A stretch of DNA of 64,000 nt from an uncultured bacterium (GTDB lineage: Bacteria > Bacillota > Clostridia > Peptostreptococcales > Anaerovoracaceae): contig CAJMLL010000003.1 of the NCBI GenBank assembly GCA_905214225.1, positions 31,511-95,510 on the forward strand, written 5' to 3'. Below, piece after piece: positions 16,762 through 24,100 of this stretch (position 1 is the stretch's first letter; each line of letters begins with the position of its first letter). A program made the translations under genes and the position numbers. The notes under the pieces were generated by a model. The model was given only the letters and a program-made list of their open reading frames with translations. It ran no database searches and was not told the origin of the DNA.

Positions 16762-17454
16762 TTACTCCTTTCTCGGGTCGATGTACTTCGCCGCTTCGTC
16801 AAATCTTCCGTATGTGCCTTTGGCCTTTTCTACGGCTTCGTTGGCGTCCATTCCGTCCTTGATGTAGTCCATCATTTTTCCGAGGTTGATGAACTCATAG
16901 CCGATGATCAGGTCGTTCTCATCGACAGCAAGGCGGTTGACATATCCTTCTGTCATTTCCAGATAGCGGGATCCCTTGGCCTTGGTGCCGTACATAGTTC
17001 CCACCTGGCTGCGTAAATTTTTGCCGAGGTCCTCAAGACCTGCGCCGACAGGAAGTCCGCCCTCTGAGAATGCGGTCTGGGATCTTCCGTAGACGATCTG
17101 CAGGAAGAGCTGACGCATGGCAACGTTGATGGCATCGCATACGAGATCGGTGTTCAGCGCCTCCAGGAGCGTCTTTCCCGGGAGAATTTCCGATGCCATG
17201 GCTGCGGAGTGAGTCATGCCGCTGCAGCCGATGGTTTCCACCAGAGCCTCTTCAATAATGCCGTTCTTCACATTCAGAGTGAGCTTGCATCCGCCCTGCT
17301 GAGGCGCGCACCAGCCGACACCGTGAGTCAGTCCGCTGATGTCTTTGATTTCCTTAGCCTGCACCCATTCTCCCTCTTCCGGGATCGGAGCAGGACCGTG
17401 ATATGCGCCCTTCGCGATCGGACACATATTTTCTACTTCCGTTGAGTAAATCAT
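16762..17454 (-). CDS. NifU-like iron-sulfur cluster assembly scaffold protein
   Basis: 230 residues from the ATG that has AAAGGA nine bases upstream; an in-frame ATG 33 bases earlier lacks such a site. Cysteines occur at C11 (NMCPIAKG), C49 (HGVGWCAPQ), C56 (GGCKLTL) and C77 (TIGCSGMTHS), the last matching the IscU/NifU-type scaffold region. The C-terminal half differs from classic IscU and includes a long helical tail. It is the first gene of a two-gene minus-strand operon with the GGGtGRT gene and is divergent from the gamma-carbonic anhydrase gene. It may build clusters for a specific client rather than act as the general scaffold. Confidence 0.8.
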   Translation of the reverse strand: MIYSTEVENMCPIAKGAYHGPAPIPEEGEWVQAKEIKDISGLTHGVGWCAPQQGGCKLTLNVKNGIIEEALVETIGCSGMTHSAAMASEILPGKTLLEALNTDLVCDAINVAMRQLFLQIVYGRSQTAFSEGGLPVGAGLEDLGKNLRSQVGTMYGTKAKGSRYLEMTEGYVNRLAVDENDLIIGYEFINLGKMMDYIKDGMDANEAVEKAKGTYGRFDEAAKYIDPRKE

Positions 17455-17581
17455 GTATTCACATCCTTTGCTGATTGGTGATAACATACCTGAAACTATT
17501 CTACCGCGGCCCGCGCACTACTGCAAGGCATCCGGGCATTCATCTTTTCTTGAAATTCATGAGAATTGCGTATGGATGGAG

Positions 17582-17587
17582 TATAAT
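17582..17587 (+). promoter_or_regulatory. -10 box upstream of the gamma-carbonic anhydrase gene
   Basis: A perfect TATAAT stands 44 bp before the start codon. The -35 is not recognisable. Transcription would begin at or near the GGACAAAA element at 17595, placing that element at the extreme 5' end of the mRNA. Confidence 0.5.
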
Positions 17588-17594
17588 ATCTGCG

Positions 17595-17617
17595 GGACAA
17601 AAAACAAACGCGCAAGG
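17595..17617 (+). repeat. Copy of the dispersed GGACAAAA...GCAAGG motif in a 5' leader
   Basis: The motif runs from GGACAAAAAACAA to CGCGCAAGG and merges into the Shine-Dalgarno GGAGG of the gamma-carbonic anhydrase gene. It is nearly identical to the 23 bases at 650-672. Confidence 0.6.
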
Positions 17618-17630
17618 AGGAAAATGTTTT

Positions 17631-18125
17631 ATGGATAAATATACAGGTAAAATTGCAGACTCTGTGTTCATTGCAGAAGGCGCTCAGCTTTCCGGAACAG
17701 ACATCAATATCGGAAAAAACTCTAATATCTGGTACAATGCGGTTCTGCGCTCCAGTCATTCTTCCATTGATATCGGAGAAAATACGAACATCCAGGACAA
17801 CTGTGTGCTTCATGCAGAAGAGGGGAAACCGATTCATATTGGAAAAGGCGTAACCGTCGGCCACAGCGCCATTGTCCACGCCTGCACGGTGGGAGACAAT
17901 ACCCTGATTGGCATGGGCGCTGTCGTGATGACAGGCTGCAGGGTCGGAAACAACTGCCTGATCGGCGCCGGCGCTCTGGTGACGCAGGGCACTGTCATTC
18001 CGGACGGCATGATGGCCTTCGGAAGCCCGGCCAAAGTCCGCCGTCCTCTGACGGAAGAAGAAATTCAGGGAAACCGCGAAAGTGCGGAAGAGTACGTGCA
18101 GGAAGCTGCAAAGCATCTGAAATAG
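17631..18125 (+). CDS. Gamma-class carbonic anhydrase / hexapeptide-repeat protein
   Basis: 164 residues with left-handed beta-helix hexapeptide repeats. Histidines at 61 (CVLHAEEG), 78 and 83 (VGHSAIVHACTV) match the metal ligands of the gamma-carbonic anhydrase family (YrdA/PaaY-like), so it may hydrate CO2, although many members are inactive or serve other roles. AAGGAGG lies ten bases before the chosen ATG; another ATG seven bases upstream is out of frame. The gene is divergent from the NifU-like gene and 250 bp upstream of trpS. Cytosolic trimer by family precedent. Confidence 0.85.
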   Translation: MDKYTGKIADSVFIAEGAQLSGTDINIGKNSNIWYNAVLRSSHSSIDIGENTNIQDNCVLHAEEGKPIHIGKGVTVGHSAIVHACTVGDNTLIGMGAVVMTGCRVGNNCLIGAGALVTQGTVIPDGMMAFGSPAKVRRPLTEEEIQGNRESAEEYVQEAAKHLK

Positions 18126-18248
18126 AAAAAGCAGAAAGGCCGCAGATTCATTGAAAATCAGGGGCTAGAGAAGGATTAAAGCATGAGCCGGAAGCAGCAT
18201 AGCGAAAGCTGCAGCGGGAGAGCCGGACTCTGCAGAGGCAGGATTTTT

Positions 18249-18270
18249 CCTTGCCGGGTGAATTTTGTCC
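18249..18270 (-). repeat. Copy of the dispersed GGACAAAA...GCAAGG motif
   Basis: On the minus strand GGACAAAA is followed by TTCACCC and GGCAAGG. It lies in the gap between the gamma-carbonic anhydrase gene and trpS, 36 bp upstream of the trpS -35. Confidence 0.5.
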
Positions 18271-18305
18271 GGGGAGGGAAAATTGTTGTGATCCCACAGA
18301 TAAAG

Positions 18306-18334
18306 GTGACAAATCACTGGGTTTGCGGTAAAAT
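18306..18334 (+). promoter_or_regulatory. Candidate trpS promoter
   Basis: GTGACA and TAAAAT are separated by 17 bp, 42 bp before the start codon. The leader is too short for a T-box and none of the T-box consensus is present. Confidence 0.55.
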
Positions 18335-18375
18335 ATCAAAGATAATGTATAACTTGAAACAAGGAGCATGTGTCA

Positions 18376-19467
18376 ATGGGAGAGAAAATCATTCTGACGG
18401 GCGACCGTCCGACCGGTAAGCTGCACATCGGTCATTATGTCGGATCGCTCCGCAATCGTGTCGAACTTCAGAATTCTGGAGAGTACGATAAAATCTATAT
18501 CATGATCGCGGATTCACAGGCACTGACGGATAACTTCGACAATCCGGCCAAAATCCACGATAATCTGCTTCAGGTCGCGCTGGATGACCTGGCTGCGGGA
18601 CTGGATCCGAAGAAAATGACGCTGTTCATTCAGTCTGAAGTTCCGGAACTGACGGAGATGACCTTCTACTTCATGAACCTCGTTACACTTTCCCGTCTGG
18701 AGAGAAACCCGACGGTAAAGAATGAGATTCAGCTGAGGGGATTCAACAACAGCATTCCGGTCGGATTCCTGAACTATCCGGTCAGCCAGACCTCTGATAT
18801 CGTTGCCTTCAAGGCGACCACGGTACCGGTCGGCGAGGACCAGGAGCCGATGCTGGAGCAGGCCAGAGAAATCGTCCGCCGCTTCAACATGATTTACGGA
18901 GAGACGCTGGTGGAGCCGGAAATTCTTCTTTCCAAGAATAAGGCAAGCATGCGCCTTCCGGGAACTGACGGAAAGAATAAGATGAGCAAGTCCATCGGAA
19001 ACTGCATCTATCTGGCTGACGATCCGGACACCATCAGAGAAAAGGTTATGTCCATGTATACAGACCCGGATCATCTTCGCATCGAGGACCCGGGAAAGAT
19101 CGAAGGAAACACGGTATTTACTTATCTTGACGCATTCTGCAAGCCGGAGTATTTCCAGGAGTTCCTTCCGGACTACCAGAACCTGGATGAGCTGAAGGCG
19201 CACTATCAGCGCGGCGGTCTGGGCGATGTTAAGGTAAAGCGCTTCCTGAACGATGTCATGCAGGAGACCCTGCGTCCGATCAGAGAGAGAAGAGAAGACC
19301 TCGCGAAGAATCTGGACTACGTCTTCCAGGTCCTGAAGGAAGGCACGGAAACTGCCCGTCAGGTCGCAGCACAGACTATGGACGAGATGAAGACCGCAAT
19401 GAAGATCAACTATTTCAAGGACGCGGATTTCCTGGACGACTTCAGAGAAAAGAACCATCTGAAGTAA
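18376..19467 (+). CDS. trpS: Tryptophanyl-tRNA synthetase
   Basis: 363 residues. It charges tRNA-Trp. The class I signature HIGH is at residues 17-20 (GKLHIGHYVGS) and KMSKS at 202-206 (GKNKMSKSIGN). AAGGAG is nine bases before the ATG used here; a GTG six bases earlier is too close to that site. It is somewhat longer than the 330-residue Bacillus enzyme, as seen in some Clostridia and Bacteroidetes-like forms. It has its own promoter and stands 50 bp upstream of purC, so the two may share a transcript. Confidence 0.95.
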   Translation: MGEKIILTGDRPTGKLHIGHYVGSLRNRVELQNSGEYDKIYIMIADSQALTDNFDNPAKIHDNLLQVALDDLAAGLDPKKMTLFIQSEVPELTEMTFYFMNLVTLSRLERNPTVKNEIQLRGFNNSIPVGFLNYPVSQTSDIVAFKATTVPVGEDQEPMLEQAREIVRRFNMIYGETLVEPEILLSKNKASMRLPGTDGKNKMSKSIGNCIYLADDPDTIREKVMSMYTDPDHLRIEDPGKIEGNTVFTYLDAFCKPEYFQEFLPDYQNLDELKAHYQRGGLGDVKVKRFLNDVMQETLRPIRERREDLAKNLDYVFQVLKEGTETARQVAAQTMDEMKTAMKINYFKDADFLDDFREKNHLK

Positions 19468-19516
19468 TGACGGTTCAGAGGCATATCGTATATTAGAAAG
19501 CAGGAGGCAGAGAATA

Positions 19517-20389
19517 ATGAAGGAATTTAAGCCGGTAAAAGCAGGAAAAGTCAGAGAGATCTACGATAACGGAGACAGCCTGATCATGGTTGCAACAGAC
19601 CGTATTTCCGCATTCGACCACATCTTAAAGAACAAGATCGTTGGAAAGGGAAAGATTCTGACCCAGATGTCCAAGTTCTGGTTCGATTTCACCAAGGATA
19701 TCGTACCGAATGATTTGATTTCCATTGACGTAAAGGATATGCCGGAATTCTTCCAGACAGAGGAATTCGAGGGACGCAGCACCATGTGCAAAAAGCTGGA
19801 AATGCTGCCGATCGAGTGCATCGTAAGAGGATACATCACAGGTTCCGGATGGGCAAGCTACCAGAAGACCGGAAAAGTCTGCGGAATCGAGCTTCCAGAG
19901 GGTCTGCAGGAGTCCCAGCAGCTGCCTGAGCCGCTGTTCACCCCGAGCACCAAGGCTGAGCTCGGCGACCACGATGAGAACATCTCCTACGAGCAGTGCG
20001 TAGAAGTCCTGGAAAAACAGTATCCGGGCAAGGGCCAGCAGTACGCTGAGGCCATCCGCGACAACACCATCGCCCTGTATAAGAAGTGCGCAGAGTACGC
20101 AAGAGAGCACGGCATCATCATCGCTGACACCAAGTTCGAGTTCGGACTGGATGAGAACGGACAAGTTGTCATCGGCGATGAAATGCTGACACCGGACAGC
20201 TCCCGCTTCTGGCCGCTGGAGGGCTACGAGGCAGGAAAGTCCCAGCCGTCCTACGACAAGCAGTTCGTAAGAGACTGGCTGAAGGCGAACCCGGACAGTG
20301 ACTACAACCTTCCGCAGGATGTCATCGACAAGACCATCGCCAAGTATGAAGAGGCATTTGAGAAGCTGACCGGACACAAGGTTCAGTAG
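19517..20389 (+). CDS. purC: Phosphoribosylaminoimidazole-succinocarboxamide synthase (SAICAR synthetase)
   Basis: 290 residues. It condenses CAIR with aspartate in de novo purine synthesis. The start GKVREIYDNGDSLIMVATDRISAFD and the internal IECIVRGYITGSGW and KFEFGLDENGQ motifs are diagnostic. The length fits the longer bacterial/yeast-like form rather than the 235-residue Bacillus enzyme. GGAGG is ten bases before the ATG. No other pur genes are adjacent, so this gene is separated from the usual purine operon. A repeat-rich 690-bp gap follows. Confidence 0.95.
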   Translation: MKEFKPVKAGKVREIYDNGDSLIMVATDRISAFDHILKNKIVGKGKILTQMSKFWFDFTKDIVPNDLISIDVKDMPEFFQTEEFEGRSTMCKKLEMLPIECIVRGYITGSGWASYQKTGKVCGIELPEGLQESQQLPEPLFTPSTKAELGDHDENISYEQCVEVLEKQYPGKGQQYAEAIRDNTIALYKKCAEYAREHGIIIADTKFEFGLDENGQVVIGDEMLTPDSSRFWPLEGYEAGKSQPSYDKQFVRDWLKANPDSDYNLPQDVIDKTIAKYEEAFEKLTGHKVQ

Positions 20390-20395
20390 TTTTCC

Positions 20396-20417
20396 GGCAA
20401 AAGTTGACCTGGCAAGA
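20396..20417 (+). repeat. Degenerate copy of the GGACAAAA...GCAAGG motif
   Basis: GGCAAAAG, TTGACC and TGGCAAGA directly follow the purC stop codon. The match is weaker than that of other copies. Confidence 0.35.
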
Positions 20418-20435
20418 GAGACATGGATCTGCAGC

Positions 20436-20536
20436 CAGCATCCGGCCAGAACGACGGGGCAGGAACATAAGGCCTGGCAGTCGTCGTCCGGCCAGAATCG
20501 GCCCGGCAGTCATCATCCGGTTCAGAATCCGGCCTG
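20436..20536. repeat. Short GC-rich tandem repeats
   Basis: Two adjacent units of 29-30 bp (20478-20506 and 20507-20536) share CAGTCRTCRTCCGG followed by CAGAATC and a GGCC stretch; a partial unit begins at 20436. The array is non-coding and lies just after purC. Confidence 0.6.
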
Positions 20537-20598
20537 TAAAATGCCTGACATTCAGCGCCGGTCGGGTTGAAATCCAAATCAATACGAACATGAACAGA

Positions 20599-20636
20599 AC
20601 AGCCGCACAAAGCTCAGACGGGCAGCGTGCGGCTGT
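20599..20636 (+). terminator. Terminator of the trpS-purC region
   Basis: A perfect 10-bp stem (ACAGCCGCAC with GTGCGGCTGT) precedes TTTTA. It lies 210 bp after purC. Confidence 0.75.
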
Positions 20637-20728
20637 TTTACTGTCTATTCGTCAGACGACAACAAGCTTCCCGGGCTCTCGCCCGACGCTTCAGCAGGGT
20701 GCAGAACAAAATGTATTTTTCTGATTGC

Positions 20729-20897
20729 AGTCGGGAAAATCGCTTCAAAGAGCTTTTCCTGACCAATTTCGGTTGTTTTACACGAAAATGCAGGGAATAT
20801 TGGATGAATAAGTATACTGTATGCATAAATCAGCTTGTATCCTGGATCGTTTCCTATTACATGCTTTTCAATTTAAACCACTACAAGGACTTGACCA
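20729..20897 (+). repeat. Composite intergenic repeat (TCGGGAAA hairpin, dyad, conserved tail)
   Basis: A hairpin (AGTCGGGAAAA with TTTTCCTGACC) starts at 20729. About 45 bp later comes the 13-bp dyad GTATACTGTATGC at 20812-20824, followed by an 88-bp tail ending ACTACAAGGACTTGACC. The hairpin-to-dyad part recurs at 50888-50984; the dyad plus tail recurs at 23532-23619. Between copies the tail has a one-base indel, so it is not protein-coding. Confidence 0.75.
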
Positions 20898-20957
20898 GCA
20901 ATGCGCGTGATAAAATCTTTGTAAAATACGAATTACTCCTATAACCTACCGAAAAAC

Positions 20958-20986
20958 TTGCTTTAAATCCCAGAGTATGATATATT
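20958..20986 (+). promoter_or_regulatory. Promoter of the Rrf2 regulator gene
   Basis: TTGCTT and TATATT are separated by 17 bp. The -10 overlaps a dyad ATATT-AATC-AATAT (20982-20995), a possible autoregulatory operator. Confidence 0.55.
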
Positions 20987-21082
20987 AATCAATATATATA
21001 CAGGAATCAATCCGTAAAACGGATGAAATAACAGAAAGAATCAGATGTAAGCAGAATTATCGACAGGAAGGCGGTAAATGAT

Positions 21083-21520
21083 ATGGCAATGAAGATTTCA
21101 ACCAAAGGGCGCTATGCGCTGCGAGTTCTGATCGATCTGGCTGAGCATGATTCTGGAGAATATACTCCGCTCAGAGAAATTGCATCACGCCAGGGAATCA
21201 GTGAAAAATATCTGGAAAGCATTATCGTCGTTTTTTCCAAGGCCGGAATCGTGTCCGGACACAGGGGAAAAGGCGGCGGCTACAAGCTGGCAAAAGACCC
21301 GGACAGCATCACTGTAGGCGATGTTCTCCGTGAGGTAGAAGGTGACCTCGCTCCGGTGGCCTGTCTGGAAGCAGGCGGACAGCCGTGTGAACGTGCAGCC
21401 GAATGCAAGACCTTGCCGATGTGGGAGAAGTTTTTCAACATGACCAATGAGTATTTTGACGGCATCACCGTCGGCGATCTGGCAAACCGGGGCGATGAGG
21501 GTGATTTCTATATGATCTGA
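21083..21520 (+). CDS. Rrf2-family transcriptional regulator (IscR/CymR-like)
   Basis: 145 residues. The start MKISTKGRYALRVLIDLA and the winged helix with SEKYLESII and GHRGKGGGYKLAK are typical of the family. Three cysteines, C94, C102 and C108 (VACLEAGGQPCERAAEC), sit where IscR binds its [2Fe-2S] cluster, so cluster sensing is likely; CymR proteins lack this triad. GGAAGGCGG is eight bases before the ATG. The neighbourhood (cysK downstream, then nifS-mnmA) fits control of cysteine and Fe-S supply. Its promoter and the cysK start region share AATCAA and ATACAGGAA strings that could be common regulatory elements. Confidence 0.9.
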   Translation: MAMKISTKGRYALRVLIDLAEHDSGEYTPLREIASRQGISEKYLESIIVVFSKAGIVSGHRGKGGGYKLAKDPDSITVGDVLREVEGDLAPVACLEAGGQPCERAAECKTLPMWEKFFNMTNEYFDGITVGDLANRGDEGDFYMI

Positions 21521-21544
21521 TGAAATAGAGTGAAGATCACGAGG

Positions 21545-21580
21545 CACTGTGCGGAGAGGCGTTTCCGTGCAGTGTTTTTT
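21545..21580 (+). terminator. Terminator of the Rrf2 gene
   Basis: CACTGTGCGGA pairs with TCCGTGCAGTG apart from two central mismatches and is followed by a run of T, 24 bp after the stop codon. Confidence 0.7.
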
Positions 21581-21777
21581 GTCTGTCAGAAATTAAAAAT
21601 CATAAGAAATGTATAAAATATGTTTTTTTGCTGTATTGATGTATTTTATTTTGTGCGGTGGTATAATATGGATATTAAAAGAATAGCCTTAAGACTCGCA
21701 GAATAAAATCTCGAGTTGACGGATCACAGCATCGATGGAATGCGGATCGGGGATATCTGAAAGAAAGGGTGAGAATA

Positions 21778-22065
21778 ATGCGTAACCATGATCAGAGAAA
21801 TTACCGGATCAGTATTGCTTTGCAGATTATCGGGATCGTTGTTCTGGTTGTCTGCTGCGCGTATCTGGTTGCAGGACTGATAATGTATAACATTTCACTG
21901 TTCAGCGCACCGATGTGGACGGCAAGAATTACAGGCGGACAAGCAGGAATCGCTATTGGTATTGCTGCTGCCGCAGTAATCTTGGTGATAGCCGCTCACC
22001 GTAACGCGAAACAGCTTTCAGAAGACAGAGATGCAGACGGAGACCGGAGTCAGGCTGCCGGCTAA
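21778..22065 (+). CDS. Small membrane protein, two predicted spans
   Basis: 95 residues from the ATG preceded by AAAGGG at nine bases; the in-frame GTG upstream lies within that site. Two hydrophobic segments (about 14-40 and 55-77) suggest a hairpin membrane protein with a charged C-terminal tail (AHRNAKQLSEDRDADGDRSQ). I recognise no family. It lies between the Rrf2 gene and cysK, each separated by a terminator, so it is a single-gene unit. Confidence 0.55.
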   Translation: MRNHDQRNYRISIALQIIGIVVLVVCCAYLVAGLIMYNISLFSAPMWTARITGGQAGIAIGIAAAAVILVIAAHRNAKQLSEDRDADGDRSQAAG

Positions 22066-22116
22066 AGGCAGACTGGCCGCAGGACCGGCTGCAGAGGATG
22101 AGTTTTAAGGGAAATA

Positions 22117-22167
22117 AGAGGCTGCTGCACGAACGATCATAATCGTCCGAGGCAACAGCCTCTTTTT
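22117..22167 (+). terminator. Terminator after the small membrane protein gene
   Basis: AGAGGCTG pairs with CAGCCTCT, with an inner ACGAT/ATCGT stem, followed by TTTTT. Confidence 0.8.
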
Positions 22168-22239
22168 GTAATGGTGCAGACAAAGGGTAACTGAGACACT
22201 GCTCAGCGAAAAAAACTCCAGAAAAAGATATAAACCCTA

Positions 22240-22268
22240 TTGACATACTGGTTTTATGGGGATATAAT
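22240..22268 (+). promoter_or_regulatory. Consensus sigma-A-type promoter of cysK
   Basis: TTGACA and TATAAT match consensus perfectly with a 17-bp spacer. The resulting leader of about 115 nt shows no recognised riboswitch. The start region AATCAACATACAGGAA resembles AATCAATATATATACAGGAA (in two pieces) near the Rrf2 promoter. Confidence 0.85.
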
Positions 22269-22390
22269 GCAATCAACATACAGGAAAGATGTGTTTTAGA
22301 TCGATTCTGGTGTGTATCAATATTTCAGATAACTAATTAAGAGATTAATTTTTAGGGTTTAAACAACAAATTTTTATGGAGGACAATTAA

Positions 22391-23323
22391 ATGGCTAAGA
22401 TTTACACATCTGCGGATCAGCTTATCGGACATACACCATTGCTCGAGCTCAGCCACCTGGAAAAGAAGTACGGACTGAAGGCAAAGGTCGTTGCAAAGCT
22501 TGAGTACTTCAATCCTGCCGGATCTGTAAAGGACAGAATTGCAAAGGCAATGCTGGACGATGCAGAGGCTAAGGGTGAACTGAAGCCAGATACAGAGATC
22601 ATTGAGCCGACATCCGGAAACACAGGAATCGGACTCGCAGCAGTTGCAGCAGCAAGAGGATACAGCATCACCATCGTAATGCCTGAGACCATGAGTGTTG
22701 AGAGAAGAAAGCTCATGAAGGCATATGGCGCAAAGCTGGTTCTGACAGATGGTGCTCAGGGAATGAAGGGCGCAATCGCTAAGGCAGACGAGCTGCATAA
22801 GGAGAACCCGAACAGCTTCATCCCGGGACAGTTCGTTAACCCGGCAAACCCGAAGGCACACAAGGAAACAACAGGTCCGGAGATCTGGGAAGACACAGAC
22901 GGAAAAGTTGATTACTTTGTAGCTGGTGTCGGCACAGGCGGAACTCTGACTGGTGTCGGCGAGTATCTGAAGTCCCAGAACCCGGACGTAAAGATTATTG
23001 CTGTTGAGCCGGCTTCTTCCCCGGTACTTTCCGAGGGACACGGCGGACCGCATAAGATTCAGGGAATCGGAGCTGGATTTGTTCCAGAAGTTCTGGATAC
23101 CAAGGTTTACGATGAGGTCATTCCGGTAGAGAATGATGACGCATTCAAGGTTGGCCAGGAAATCGGTCACAACGATGGCGTTCTGGTTGGAATTTCCTCC
23201 GGAGCTGCAGTCTGGGCAGCAATCGAGCTGGCAAAGAGACCGGAAAACGAGGGCAAGACAATCGTAGCACTTCTGCCGGATACAGGAGACAGATATCTGT
23301 CCACACCGCTGTTCGCTGAGTAA
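22391..23323 (+). CDS. cysK: Cysteine synthase A (O-acetylserine sulfhydrylase)
   Basis: 310 residues. A PLP enzyme making cysteine from O-acetylserine and sulfide. The PLP lysine is K47 ([10 protein letters not shown]), the substrate loop is PTSGNTG (73-79), the phosphate-binding loop is GVGTGGT, and the C-terminal SSGAAVWAA segment is typical. GGAGG is eight bases before the ATG. A perfect-consensus promoter and a strong terminator make it a highly expressed single-gene unit. The linked Rrf2 regulator is the obvious candidate controller. No cysE is visible in the window. Confidence 0.95.
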   Translation: MAKIYTSADQLIGHTPLLELSHLEKKYGLKAKVVAKLEYFNPAGSVKDRIAKAMLDDAEAKGELKPDTEIIEPTSGNTGIGLAAVAAARGYSITIVMPETMSVERRKLMKAYGAKLVLTDGAQGMKGAIAKADELHKENPNSFIPGQFVNPANPKAHKETTGPEIWEDTDGKVDYFVAGVGTGGTLTGVGEYLKSQNPDVKIIAVEPASSPVLSEGHGGPHKIQGIGAGFVPEVLDTKVYDEVIPVENDDAFKVGQEIGHNDGVLVGISSGAAVWAAIELAKRPENEGKTIVALLPDTGDRYLSTPLFAE

Positions 23324-23461
23324 TCCTGCGAACACGGATTTAAAAATGTCCGCAGACATAAGACATATATATAATGAAGATGATGTTCTGCAGCATCTGC
23401 GCCTGAGCCACTTTCCATTCCTCTGCGCAGACTGCGGCAGAATTACAGACATCTGCCATTT

Positions 23462-23503
23462 CCGCCTCTGGAAAATCGTTATGATTTTCCGGGGCGGTTT
23501 TTT
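23462..23503 (+). terminator. cysK terminator
   Basis: Arms 23462-23477 and 23483-23497 (CCGCC..GGAAAATC with GATTTTCC..GGCGG) are followed by six T. Confidence 0.85.
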
Positions 23504-23531
23504 ACTGCTCACGGGAAATAGAAAAACGGGA

Positions 23532-23619
23532 TAAGTATACTGTATGCACAAAACAGCTTATATCCGGCTCGTGTTCGATTACATGGTTTTCAATTCACAC
23601 TACTACAGGGACTTGACCC
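23532..23619 (+). repeat. Second copy of the dyad-plus-tail intergenic repeat
   Basis: Begins with GTATACTGTATGC (23535-23547) and continues to ACTACAGGGACTTGACC, aligning with 20809-20897 at roughly three quarters identity with one indel. The TCGGGAAA hairpin present upstream of the other copy is missing. Confidence 0.75.
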
Positions 23620-23700
23620 TGATGGACGCTGCAGCGGTGTTTTCGGCAGAGCAATGGATTTATCGTCGGGACCGTGGATTTTCCGCCGGAGCAGATCCGG

Positions 23701-23723
23701 CCCCTTGCCAGCTGACTTTTGTC
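23701..23723 (-). repeat. Copy of the GGACAAAA...GCAAGG motif, minus orientation
   Basis: On the minus strand GACAAAAG is followed by TCAGCT and GGCAAGGGG. A plus-strand copy lies 46 bp downstream, making an inverted pair. Confidence 0.45.
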
Positions 23724-23768
23724 TGAGACACACAGAAGGAATAAGAATTTCATGTTGTTCACATTTCA

Positions 23769-23790
23769 GGACAAAAGAAAAACGGCAAGG
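23769..23790 (+). repeat. Copy of the GGACAAAA...GCAAGG motif before a short ORF
   Basis: GGACAAAAG, AAAAACG and GCAAGG run directly into GGAGG, the same layout as at 17595-17620, and are followed by an ATG ten bases later. Confidence 0.5.
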
Positions 23791-23800
23791 AGGAAAGAAA

Positions 23801-23887
23801 ATGTGGCTGTATGGATTGACGAAAATTTCAGAAGAATTTACAATGAAAGAGTTAGAGCAAAAGAAAATAGAGCACTCTGCGAATTAA
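23801..23887 (+). CDS. Possible 28-residue small protein
   Basis: An ATG follows AAGGAGG with a good spacing and opens a 28-codon frame (MWLYGLTKISEEF ... IEHSAN). The leader matches that of the gamma-carbonic anhydrase gene (GGACAAAA...GCAAGGAGG), which is the main reason to list it. It has no recognisable domain; the first residues are mildly hydrophobic and the rest is a charged helix. It could equally be a chance frame or a leader peptide. Confidence 0.25.
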   Translation: MWLYGLTKISEEFTMKELEQKKIEHSAN

Positions 23888-23921
23888 GTATAGTGTATAC
23901 ACGCACAAATATAGTGTATAA
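23888..23921 (+). promoter_or_regulatory. Candidate pepD promoter overlapped by a dyad
   Basis: The dyad GTATAGTGTATAC (23888-23900) lies just upstream of TATAAT (23916-23921), covering the expected -35. This placement would suit a repressor operator. Confidence 0.45.
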
Positions 23922-24100
23922 TATGCTGTGAAAAGTAATAAATTCTGTCCGTCTGAGGGGACGGATTGCAGAATATTTACAAGACCGCATCGTTTCCGCG
24001 ATGTCGGCACGGAGAGGATGCGCAGGAGCAGAGAGGCCGTTCTTTTGCGGAAACGGAAAATAGATGAAGAAGTAATTCTAAAAATGAGGAGGGCAAATCA

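Larger units (their letters stand above)
23620..24100. other. Intergenic region upstream of pepD
   Basis: Holds the inverted pair of GGACAAAA motifs, a possible 28-codon ORF, a dyad near a TATAAT and the pepD leader. No longer gene is supported. Confidence 0.4.

Noticed and set aside
18126-18375. T-box leader expected before trpS
   Set aside because: The promoter lies only 42 bp before the start, and the T-box consensus GGTGGNACCGCG is absent. The gltX leader also lacks it.
23544-23750. Short plus-strand frames in the cysK-pepD gap
   Set aside because: They run through the 88-bp repeat, whose other copy has a frame-breaking indel, so coding is unlikely.
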